The notes beneath the pieces are model-generated. The model saw only the letters and a program-made list of their open reading frames with translations, was not told the DNA's origin and made no database searches. From contig NZ_JAUSVA010000002.1 in the NCBI RefSeq assembly GCF_030813695.1, positions 6,138,001 to 6,202,000 of the forward strand: a stretch of DNA of 64,000 bases. The letters are read 5' to 3'. Of this stretch, positions 57,477 through 64,000 are shown piece by piece. Origin of the DNA: Kitasatospora herbaricolor (GTDB taxonomy: Bacteria; Actinomycetota; Actinomycetes; Streptomycetales; Streptomycetaceae). A program made the translations under genes and the position numbers. Every line of letters starts with the position of its first letter. Within the stretch, counting starts at the first letter, position 1.

Positions 57477-58240
57477 ATGAAGCCGATTCTGGTGACCGGC
57501 GGTACCGGCACGCTGGGGCGGGAGGTGGTCCGGCTGCTGCTCGCGCAGGGGTGCGAGGTGCGGGTGCTGAGCCGGCGGGAGCACTCCGGGGGCGGGCACG
57601 CCTGGGCGGTGGGGGACCTCGCGACCGGGGCGGGGGTGGACGCGGCGGTGGCCGGCGTCTCGGCGGTGGTCGACTGCGCCACCACCCGGGGGAAGGCGGA
57701 CGTCACGGCCACGGCGAACCTGGTGGCGGCGGCGCGCCGGGCCGGGGTGCCGCACCTGGTGTACGTCTCGATCGTCGGCGTGGACCGGGTGCCGCTGGGC
57801 TACTACCGGGCGAAGCTGGCGGCCGAGCGACTGGTCCGGGAGTCGGGGCTGGGCTGGACGATCCTGCGGGCCACCCAATTCCACGACCTGCTGCTGTCGG
57901 TGCTGCGGGTGACCGCGAAGTCCCCGGTGGTGCCGGTGGCGGCGGGGGTGAGGTTCCAGCCGGTGGACGTCCGGGAGGTGGCGGCCCGGCTGGTCGAGCT
58001 GGTGGGCGGGAGCCGGTCGGGTACGCGCCGGAGCTGGGCGGGCCGAGGGTGATCGGGTACGAGGAGGCGGCGCGGGCCTACCTGCGGGCGGCGGGGCTGC
58101 GCCGGGTGCTGCTGCCCGTACGGCTGCCGGGGGAGACGTTCCGGAGGTTGCGGGCGGGCGGGAACCTGACCCCGGAGCACGCGGACGGGCGGGGCACCTT
58201 CGAGGAGGCGCTGGCGGCCCGGTTCGGCGGCCCGGCCTGA
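57477..58240 (+). pseudogene. SDR-type NAD(P)-binding protein gene with a frameshift
   Basis: From ATG 57477 (with GGGAGAAGGG upstream) the frame encodes an atypical short-chain dehydrogenase/NmrA-like protein: VTGGTGTLGREVVRLLLAQG, VDCATTRGKADVTATANLVAAARRAGVPHLVYVSIVG and YYRAKLAAERLV. It runs out of frame at 58008-58010 and stops at 58052 (191 aa). The +1 frame continues the family pattern (EPVGYAPELGGPRVIGYEEAARAYL ... FEEALAARFG) to 58240. One G appears to be missing from a G run. Restored, the protein would be ~254 aa, the normal length. Confidence 0.8.
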
Positions 58241-58242
58241 AG

Positions 58243-58260
58243 TGTCAACCTGGGTTGACA
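58243..58260. promoter_or_regulatory. operator 1 of the HTH/Clp-N pair
   Basis: TGTCAACCTGGGTTGACA is an 18-bp palindrome with one mismatched central pair. Its right half contains the -35 hexamer TTGACA. Confidence 0.8.
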
Positions 58261-58283
58261 GGGCGCGACTGTCAACCTAGGTT
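58255..58283 (+). promoter_or_regulatory. consensus promoter of the HTH/Clp-N pair, leaderless
   Basis: TTGACA (58255-58260), 17 nt, TAGGTT (58278-58283), then 6 nt to ATG 58290. This is a near-ideal vegetative promoter embedded in the two operators. Confidence 0.8.
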
Positions 58284-58287
58284 GACA
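58270..58287. promoter_or_regulatory. operator 2 of the HTH/Clp-N pair
   Basis: TGTCAACCTAGGTTGACA is a perfect 18-bp palindrome, 27 bp centre-to-centre from operator 1. It covers the -10 and ends 2 nt before the ATG. Confidence 0.85.
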
Positions 58288-58289
58288 CC

Positions 58290-58541
58290 ATGAGCGACAC
58301 CAAGGAACTCGCGGCAGCCGCGAGCAGTCGTGACCCCGCCGTGGGCCTGCGGGCGGTCCGCGCCCTGCGCGACCTGGCGGACCGCCTGGAGGACCTCCAG
58401 GTCGGCAACGCCCGCGGCCAGGGCTGGTCCTGGCAGGACATCGCGAAGGACATCGCGACCTGCCTCGGCGTCAGTCGGCAGGCGGTCCACAAGAAGTACG
58501 GCCGACGCGGTTTCGGTACGGACGAGAAGGACGGAGGCTGA
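58290..58541 (+). CDS. small HTH protein, probable autorepressor
   Basis: The product (83 aa) has helices RAVRALRDLADRLEDLQV followed by a helix-turn-helix WSWQDIAKDIATCLGVSRQAVHKKY (~46-70), similar to sigma-region-4/Xre-like folds. It is cotranscribed with the Clp-N protein gene, which starts 1 nt after its stop. Tandem palindromes overlap its promoter, so negative autoregulation is likely (inference). There is no Shine-Dalgarno sequence. Confidence 0.8.
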   Translation: MSDTKELAAAASSRDPAVGLRAVRALRDLADRLEDLQVGNARGQGWSWQDIAKDIATCLGVSRQAVHKKYGRRGFGTDEKDGG

Positions 58542-58542
58542 G

Positions 58543-59112
58543 ATGTTCGAACGATTCACCGTCGCCGCGCGCGGGACGGTCGTGCAGGCCAGGGAGGAGG
58601 CCGCCGCGCTCCGGCACGACCACGTGGGCACCGAGCACCTGCTGCTCGGCATGCTGGGGCAGGCCGACGACCCCTCCGCGCAGGTGCTCGTCGACGCCGG
58701 GCTCGACCTGGCCACCGCCCGGGCCGCCGTGGTCCGGCTGCTCGGCTCCGGCGACGACGCACAGGCGCTCGCCGCCATCGGGGTGGACCTGGACGCCGTC
58801 CGGGAGGCGGTCGAGGCCGCCTTCGGCGAGGGCGCGCTGGACGGGCCGGCGAAGGGGGAGGAGCGCCGCGGCCGCGGCTGGTTCAAGGCCGGCGGCCGCA
58901 GTCCGTTCACCTCCCGGGCGAAGAAGACCCTGGAGCTGTCGCTGCGCGAATCGATCCGGCTCGGCTCCGGTCACATCGCGGTCGGCCACCTGCTGCTCGG
59001 CCTGCTGCGCGAGGGGCAGGGGCTCGGCGCCCGGGTGATCGCGGATCACGGGCTGGACTTCGCGGCGGTGCGGCGGGCCGTCGAGGCCCGGCTGACCGAG
59101 TCGGCGGGCTGA
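58543..59112 (+). CDS. stand-alone Clp N-terminal domain protein
   Basis: The product (189 aa) contains two Clp_N repeats: FTVAARGTVVQAREEAAALRHDHVGTEHLLLGML (~5-38, continuing to ~70) and RAKKTLELSLRESIRLGSGHIAVGHLLLGLL (~125-157). No AAA+ domain follows, so it cannot unfold proteins itself. It resembles ClpC adaptor- or decoy-like proteins common in streptomycetes. It is paired with the HTH gene and may modulate ClpC/ClpP substrates (inference). Confidence 0.85.
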   Translation: MFERFTVAARGTVVQAREEAAALRHDHVGTEHLLLGMLGQADDPSAQVLVDAGLDLATARAAVVRLLGSGDDAQALAAIGVDLDAVREAVEAAFGEGALDGPAKGEERRGRGWFKAGGRSPFTSRAKKTLELSLRESIRLGSGHIAVGHLLLGLLREGQGLGARVIADHGLDFAAVRRAVEARLTESAG

Positions 59113-59287
59113 CCGGCGGGGCGCCCCGAGGGTGACCCGGCCCGCCCGGCGGTGCGGCGCCGCCGGGCCCGGACCCCCGGCCGGGGGTGTCGGCAGGCCC
59201 GATCCCGGTGTTCCCGTACTGGCCGTCAACTGGTCGGTCGAGCACCTCACATGAATGGATATGATCTTCCGACCGCGCAGATCGAAC

Positions 59288-59328
59288 AACCGCCCGGAGG
59301 CCCACGGCAGCGTGCCCTCCGGGCGGTT
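59288..59328. terminator. perfect 13-bp inverted repeat before cvnA
   Basis: Arms 59288-59300 and 59316-59328 are exactly complementary with a 15-nt loop. It lies 175 nt after the Clp-N gene and ~50 nt before cvnA, so it could be a terminator or an attenuator. Confidence 0.5.
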
Positions 59329-59379
59329 GCGCGCTGTCGCCCGCCCCGCCGTCGACGCCTGCAGCCGAGGACCGGACTG

Positions 59380-61056
59380 ATGAGAGCACGCACGAGACCC
59401 GCCGTCGGGCCCCGCCCGCGACCGGCCCCGCGCACCATCGCCCTGACCGCCGCCGCGGTGCTGCCGGCCGCGGTCGCCGGCCCGGTGGCGGTGGCCCGGG
59501 CGATCGCCGCGGACCAGCCGCTGACCGCCGGCGCCGTCTGCGCCGTCGTCGTCCTGTGGTGCATCGCGGTCGGCCTCGCCGCCGGCGCCACCGAGCGGGC
59601 CCGCCGCCTCGCCGCCGAACTGGCCGCCCGCCAGGACGAACTGGTGGACGCCCGGGACGAGGCGGCGGGTGCCCATGCGCGGACCGCCGCGTCCACCGCC
59701 GCCGCCGAGGCCGCCCGCAAGGAGCGCGACACCGCCCTGGCCACCCTGGCCGTCGCCCAGGACGAACTGGCACGGGCCGAGAAGGAGGCCGAGACCCGGC
59801 GCGCCGAACGCCGCGACCTGCTCCGGCTGACCGACGAGATCCTCCCCGCCGTGATCGAACGGCTGCGCACCGGCGCCTCCGTGGACACCGCGCTCGCCGA
59901 GCACCGCCGCCACCCACAGATCGCCGTCCTGCGCACCGTCGCCGAACAGGTCGGGCGCGGGGAGCGCGAGCGGGCGGCCGCGCTCGCGGTCTGCGCCACC
60001 GCCGCCGGGCGGGTCCAGGCGCTGGCCACCAGCATGCACGCCGACCTGCGGGAGATGCAGCACCGGCACGACGAGGACGTCCTCGGCGATCTGCTGCGGC
60101 TCGACCACTCCACCGCCCAGGCGGGCCGGCTGGCCGACAGCATCGCCGTCCTCACCGGTGCCCGCTCCGGCCGGCGCTGGACCAAGCCGATCGGCGTGGA
60201 GTCCGTGCTGCGCGGCGCGCTCGGCCGGATCGGCGCCTACCAGCGGGTGCGGCTGCACAACGCCAGCACCGCCGCCGTCGCCGGGTACGCCGCCGAGGGC
60301 GTGATGCACGCGCTCGCCGAACTCCTCGACAACGCCGCCAACTTCTCCGCGCCGCCGGCCGAGGTGCACGTCTACGTGGAGGAGGCGTACGCCGGGCTGG
60401 TGATCACCGTGGAGGACGGCGGCCTCGGCCTCGGCGACAGCTGGCTGCGCCGGGCCGAGCGGGCGGTCTCCGGCGAGCCGCTCGACCTCGGCGCGCTGTC
60501 GGCGGGCACCCGGATCGGTTTGGCGGTGGTCGGCTCGCTGGCCCGCAAGCACGGGCTGACGATCTCCTTCCGGCCGTCCGCCCGGGGCGGTACGGGCGTG
60601 GTGATGCTGATCCCGCAGCAGTTGATCACCCACCCGCCGGCCACCGAGCCGCCGCCCGCCCGTCGGGCCCCGGACCCCGCCTCCGTCACCGCCCCCGCGT
60701 CCGCTCCTGTCACCGCCCCCGTCCCGGCACCGGCGGCGGCCGCCGTGCCCGGCGACACCGCCGGGCCGGGGAACGGGCCCGGGAACGGGCCCGTCACCGA
60801 CGGCGGCCTGCCGCAGCGCCGCCGCGGCCAGACCCTCGCGGCCGCGACGCTGTCCGCGACGACGCTTCCCGGCGGGACGCCCCCCGCCGCATCCGCGCCG
60901 CCGCAGGCCGCCGCCCCCGACCGGACCGCCCCCGTGCAGACCTCCCCCGAAGGGACCGCCGCCGTGCGGGCCGCCCGGTTCGGGGCCTTCCGCAAGGCCC
61001 TGCAGGGCCAGGACACACCCGACGATTCCCCCGTACCCCCGAAGGACGACTCCTGA
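59380..61056 (+). CDS. cvnA: conservon sensor kinase-like protein CvnA
   Basis: The product (558 aa) has two N-terminal helices (IALTAAAVLPAAVAGPVAVA and TAGAVCAVVVLWCIAVGLAAG), an Ala/Arg/Glu coiled coil, a phospho-acceptor-like H243 in RLDHSTAQ and a HATPase domain with ELLDNAANFS (N box) and a late GTG segment. The C-terminal ~120 residues are Pro/Ala-rich. CvnA proteins of conservons sense a signal and pass it to the CvnB-D complex. ATG 59380 has a weak GAGG. cvnB overlaps its stop. Confidence 0.88.
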   Translation: MRARTRPAVGPRPRPAPRTIALTAAAVLPAAVAGPVAVARAIAADQPLTAGAVCAVVVLWCIAVGLAAGATERARRLAAELAARQDELVDARDEAAGAHARTAASTAAAEAARKERDTALATLAVAQDELARAEKEAETRRAERRDLLRLTDEILPAVIERLRTGASVDTALAEHRRHPQIAVLRTVAEQVGRGERERAAALAVCATAAGRVQALATSMHADLREMQHRHDEDVLGDLLRLDHSTAQAGRLADSIAVLTGARSGRRWTKPIGVESVLRGALGRIGAYQRVRLHNASTAAVAGYAAEGVMHALAELLDNAANFSAPPAEVHVYVEEAYAGLVITVEDGGLGLGDSWLRRAERAVSGEPLDLGALSAGTRIGLAVVGSLARKHGLTISFRPSARGGTGVVMLIPQQLITHPPATEPPPARRAPDPASVTAPASAPVTAPVPAPAAAAVPGDTAGPGNGPGNGPVTDGGLPQRRRGQTLAAATLSATTLPGGTPPAASAPPQAAAPDRTAPVQTSPEGTAAVRAARFGAFRKALQGQDTPDDSPVPPKDDS

Positions 61057-61496
61057 TGAGCAGCGCGACCGGCCGTGACCTCGACTGGCTGTTGGAGAAC
61101 CTGCTGACCGCGACGCCCGGCGCCAGGCACGCCCTGGTGCTCTCGGCGGACGGTCTGAAGCTCTGCCACACCGCCGCCCTGGACACCGATCAGGCGGACC
61201 AGCTCGCCGCCATCGCCTCCGGCATCCAGAGCCTGGCGCACGGCGCCTCGATCGAGTTCGGCGACCGCAGCGGCGGCGTCCGCCAGTCGATGACGGAGTT
61301 CCACGGCGGCATCCTGTGCATCGTCGCGGCCGGCGAGGGCGCGCACCTGGCCCTGGTCACCGACGACGACGCGGACGTGGGCGTGGTGGGCCACAACATG
61401 CACGGCCTGATCGAGCAGATCGGCAGCCACCTGAGCGCCCCGCCGCGGGACCAGGACGAGGGTGACGGCCGGCCGGCCGGCGCCGGCCCGGTATGA
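61056..61496 (+). CDS. cvnB: conservon roadblock/LC7 protein CvnB
   Basis: The product (146 aa) is a roadblock/LC7-domain protein (LDWLLENLLTATPGARHALVLSADGLKL ... GVVGHNMHGLIEQIGSHLS). In conservons it forms a complex with CvnC and the GTPase CvnD. ATG overlaps the cvnA stop (TGATG). Its own stop overlaps cvnC (ATGA). Confidence 0.9.
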   Translation: MSSATGRDLDWLLENLLTATPGARHALVLSADGLKLCHTAALDTDQADQLAAIASGIQSLAHGASIEFGDRSGGVRQSMTEFHGGILCIVAAGEGAHLALVTDDDADVGVVGHNMHGLIEQIGSHLSAPPRDQDEGDGRPAGAGPV

Positions 61497-61873
61497 GAGC
61501 ACGGCTGGCGCCGGGGGGCCGCGACGACGGCCCGGACCGGCTCTACACCGTCACCGGTGGGCGCAGCCGTCCGCCGGAGAACGTCTTCGACCTGGTCACG
61601 CTGATCGTCGCGGAGGGCGGCCCGACCCCCGGCATGCAGTCCGAGCTCGCCCGGATCCTGCGGATCTGCTCGGCCCCGACGGCGGTGGTGGAGATCGCCG
61701 CCGAGCTGAGGATGCCGGTCTCCGTGGTGAAGATCCTGCTCGGCGACCTGCTGGAGGCGGGCCGGATCACCGCCCGCCACCCCCGCTTCTCCCCGGCCCG
61801 GCGCCCCGGCGCCGCCCGGCTGCCCGATCTCGACACGTTGAAGCAGGTGCTCGATGGACTCCAGCAGCTCTGA
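61493..61873 (+). CDS. cvnC: conservon DUF742 protein CvnC
   Basis: The product (126 aa) is a DUF742 protein: RLYTVTGGRSRPPENVFDLVTLI, LRICSAPTAVVEIAAELRMPVSVVKILLGDLLEAG and ITARHP. This is winged-helix-like in outline. It acts with CvnB and CvnD in the conservon complex. It overlaps cvnD by 20 nt. Confidence 0.92.
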   Translation: MRARLAPGGRDDGPDRLYTVTGGRSRPPENVFDLVTLIVAEGGPTPGMQSELARILRICSAPTAVVEIAAELRMPVSVVKILLGDLLEAGRITARHPRFSPARRPGAARLPDLDTLKQVLDGLQQL

Positions 61874-62495
61874 CACGGCGCACCACCCGGGGCGCGCGCC
61901 GCTGCGCGGGACCGCCGACAACGGCATGAAGATCGTCGTGGTGGGCGGCTTCGCCGTCGGCAAGACCACCCTGGTCGGCTCGGTCAGCGAGATCCGTCCG
62001 CTGAACACCGAGGAGACCATGACCCGGGCGGGCGTGGGCGTCGACGACCCCTCGGCGGTGCCGGACAAGCGGTCGACCACGGTCGCCTTCGACTTCGGCC
62101 GGATCACCCTCTCGGACGAGAACGTGCTGTACCTGTTCGGCGCGCCCGGGCAGGAGCGGTTCTGGTTCCTCTGGGACCGGCTGTTCAGCGGGGCGCTCGG
62201 CGCGGTGGTGCTGGTGGACACCCGGCGCCTGGAGGAGTCCTGGTACACGATCGACCGGCTGGAGCACCACGGCACCCCGTTCATCGTCGCCCGCAACAAC
62301 TTCGGCGAGCCGACGCACGGCCTGGACGAGGTCCGCCGCGCGCTGGACCTGCCCGACGACGTCCCGCTGGTGGACTGCGACGCCCGGGACCGCGAGTCGG
62401 CCAAGCAGGTGCTGATCGCACTCGTCCGCCATCTGCACACCCGCGTCGAGGCCTCCCAGCGGGAGGGCGCGGCCGATGAGGAGACCACCCCGTGA
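61854..62495 (+). CDS. cvnD: conservon small GTPase CvnD
   Basis: The product (213 aa) is a Ras-like GTPase with P-loop GGFAVGKTTL (K37). The switch II region reads LFGAPGQERFW, with Ala where most small GTPases have Asp in DxxG. The NKxD position reads ARNNFG. These changes fit the divergent MglA-like conservon family. It overlaps cvnC and cvnE (GTGA). Confidence 0.9.
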   Translation: MDSSSSDTAHHPGRAPLRGTADNGMKIVVVGGFAVGKTTLVGSVSEIRPLNTEETMTRAGVGVDDPSAVPDKRSTTVAFDFGRITLSDENVLYLFGAPGQERFWFLWDRLFSGALGAVVLVDTRRLEESWYTIDRLEHHGTPFIVARNNFGEPTHGLDEVRRALDLPDDVPLVDCDARDRESAKQVLIALVRHLHTRVEASQREGAADEETTP

Positions 62496-63739
62496 CCGAG
62501 CCCGCCCCGACCCCGCCGCCGGGCTGCCCGGCGCACGCCCACGCGGCCCCGCTGTACGGGCCGCGGTTCCAGACCGACCCGGCCCAGGTGTACCGGGAGC
62601 TGCGCGCCGCCCACGGGCCGGTGGCGCCGGTCGAGCTGCCCGGGGGAGTCCCGGGCTGGCTGGTCATCGGCTACCGCGAGCTGCAGCACGTCACCGGGCA
62701 GCCGCAACTCTTCGGCCGGGACTCGGCGCGCTGGAACGCCTGGCCGTCGATCCCGCAGGACTGGCCGATGAGGCCGATGACGGCGCCGGTGCCCTCGATC
62801 CTGTACTCCGAGGGCGCCGAGCACCGGCGGCGGTCCGCCGCCGTCGGCGACGCGCTGGCCGGCGTGGACCAGTACGAGCTCAGGAAGCACGCCGAGGAGA
62901 TCGCCGACGGGTTGATCGACGCCTTCGCCGGCCGCGGCGAGGCGGACCTGGTCGCGCAGTACGCGCACCGGATGCCGCTGCTGGTGCTCTGCCGGCTGTT
63001 CGGCCTCGGCGAGGAGGAGGCGCCGGAGCTGATCGAGGGCCTGCTGACGATGCTGGACGGCGGCCCCGACGCGCAGGACGGGGCGCTGCGCCTGCTGGCC
63101 GGCATGGAGCGGCTGGTCGCGGAGAAGCGGGAGTGGCCCGGCTCCGACATCCCGTCCCGGATGCTGGCGCACGAGGCCGCGCTCGGCGAGGTGGAGCTGA
63201 TGTGGGACCTCCGGGTCCTGCTGATCGCCGGCCACCAGCCCACCAGCTACTGGATCTCCAACGCGCTGCGGCTGATGCTCACCGACGAGCGGTTCGCGGC
63301 CTCGCTCTCGGGCGGGCGGCGCAGCATCGGTCAGGCGCTGAACGAGGTGCTCTGGGAGGACACCCCGACGCAGATCTTCGCGGGCCGCTGGGCGACCAGG
63401 GACACCCAGCTCGGCGGGCAGCGGATCGCGGCCGGGGACCTGGTGCTGCTGGGGCTGGCCGGGGCGAACGCCGACCCGTCGGTGCGGCTGGCCGACGGCG
63501 CGCCGGCCGAGGGCAACCGCGCACACCTGAGCCACTCCTACGGCGAGCACGGCTGTCCGTCGCCGGCGCGGGAGGTGGCCGAGATGATCGCGACCACGGC
63601 GATCGAGGTGCTGCTGGACCGGCTGCCGGACCTGCGGCTGGCGGTCGCGGAGCACGCGCTGGTGTGGCGTCCCTCGCCCTGGGTCCGCGGTCTGGTGGCC
63701 CTGCCGGTCTCCTTCACGCCCGGGTACGTGGCCGGGTGA
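62492..63739 (+). CDS. cvnE: conservon cytochrome P450 CvnE, CYP157-like
   Basis: The product (415 aa) is a P450. I-helix AGHQPTS (246-252), heme cysteine C355 in YGEHGCP. The usually invariant ExxR reads E285-V-L-W288, with Trp for Arg. This loss is a known feature of CYP157 enzymes of conservons, which pair with a CYP154 gene. The GTG start overlaps cvnD. A second P450 gene follows after 46 nt. Confidence 0.9.
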   Translation: MTEPAPTPPPGCPAHAHAAPLYGPRFQTDPAQVYRELRAAHGPVAPVELPGGVPGWLVIGYRELQHVTGQPQLFGRDSARWNAWPSIPQDWPMRPMTAPVPSILYSEGAEHRRRSAAVGDALAGVDQYELRKHAEEIADGLIDAFAGRGEADLVAQYAHRMPLLVLCRLFGLGEEEAPELIEGLLTMLDGGPDAQDGALRLLAGMERLVAEKREWPGSDIPSRMLAHEAALGEVELMWDLRVLLIAGHQPTSYWISNALRLMLTDERFAASLSGGRRSIGQALNEVLWEDTPTQIFAGRWATRDTQLGGQRIAAGDLVLLGLAGANADPSVRLADGAPAEGNRAHLSHSYGEHGCPSPAREVAEMIATTAIEVLLDRLPDLRLAVAEHALVWRPSPWVRGLVALPVSFTPGYVAG

Positions 63740-63785
63740 GCGGTCCCTGCCTTCCGTCCGATGTCCGAACCCGAGGAGTGTGCCG

Positions 63786-64000
63786 ATGACCGGACCGATC
63801 GTGCTCGACCCGCTGGCGCGGGACAACGCGGCCGAGGGCGCGCTGCTGCGTGCGGCCGGCCCGGCGGTGCCCGTGCTGCTGCCCGGCGGGGTGGCCGCCT
63901 GGGCGGTGACGCGGCACGCGGCGGCGCGGGAGCTGCTGACCGATCCCCGGCTGGTGAAGGACGCCGGGCACTGGGCGGCCTTCCAGCGCGGCGAGGTGCC
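63786..64000 (+). CDS. second conservon P450 (CvnF, CYP154-like), truncated by window edge
   Basis: From ATG 63786 (GAGGAG upstream) the frame stays open to the end: TGPIVLDPLARDN ... GGVAAWAVTRHAAARELLTDPRLVKDAGHWAAF, the N-terminal pattern of bacterial P450s such as CYP154. Only ~71 residues are visible, so the assignment rests on the CYP157-CYP154 pairing habit. Confidence 0.8.
   Translation, partial: MTGPIVLDPLARDNAAEGALLRAAGPAVPVLLPGGVAAWAVTRHAAARELLTDPRLVKDAGHWAAFQRGEV

Overview
The window is one contiguous piece of a high-GC actinomycete chromosome, almost certainly a streptomycete (Streptomyces or Kitasatospora). The reasons are the very high G+C with G/C-ending codons, many GTG starts, and a gene order that, from memory, follows the Streptomyces coelicolor core region from osaB-ftsK (SCO5749-5750) through recA-recX, gluABCD/gluRK, miaB, miaA, dapF, rshA, hflX, lexA, nrdR and nrdJ (SCO5805). 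I see no tRNA, rRNA, insertion sequence, phage or CRISPR array. The window starts just upstream of osaB and ends inside a cytochrome P450 gene.

Layout. 1-8.7 kb: osaB response regulator, ftsK, a RodZ-like HTH membrane protein, rimO-pgsA-cinA (overlapping ATGA junctions), clgR and a small membrane protein, closed by a perfect 23-bp inverted repeat. 8.9-13.7 kb: lhr helicase on the minus strand. 13.9-17.9 kb: subtilase, GNAT acetyltransferase, DUF3046 protein and AI-2E-type transporter. 18-22 kb: recA-recX and rny. 22-24 kb: an FAD monooxygenase. 24-30 kb: glutamate ABC transporter gluABCD (minus strand), diverging from its likely two-component regulator gluR-gluK. 30-41.3 kb: a TAXI binding protein, miaB, a LigB-like protein, an MT0933-like protein, miaA (frameshifted at its 3' end), a membrane protein, dapF, rshA and hflX, closed by a strong bidirectional terminator. 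41.3-43.8 kb: tandem trypsin-like lipoprotein peptidases. 44.2-50.1 kb: a four-gene NRPS-independent siderophore operon with a candidate iron box. 50.1-57.2 kb: dinG-like helicase, lexA, nrdR and nrdJ. 57.5-59.1 kb: a broken NAD(P)-binding gene and an HTH/Clp-N pair behind tandem palindromic operators. 59.4-64 kb: a conservon cvnA-B-C-D-E plus the start of a second P450.

How the genes work together. DNA-damage control is the strongest regulatory theme. recA carries both a LexA box and an exact match to the LexA-independent RecA-NDp (PafBC-type) promoter motif. The same motif precedes dinG exactly, lying inside the end of the siderophore synthetase gene, and precedes lhr with one changed base in its -10. 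lexA and nrdR diverge from a region holding LexA-like boxes and two palindromes that fit a NrdR tandem-box arrangement. Several housekeeping genes (ftsK, rimO, miaB, the LigB-like gene, dapF, the HTH gene, probably lhr) have a -10-like hexamer 6-8 nt before the start codon and no Shine-Dalgarno sequence, the geometry of leaderless mRNAs.

The siderophore operon carries an IucA/B/C/D-like set (two synthetases, one hydroxylamine acyltransferase, one N-hydroxylase) with no amine-forming decarboxylase, so its product cannot be assumed to be desferrioxamine. Two genes, miaA and the NAD(P)-binding gene, each carry an apparent single-base deletion in a GC-rich stretch. These are either true lesions or residual sequencing errors.
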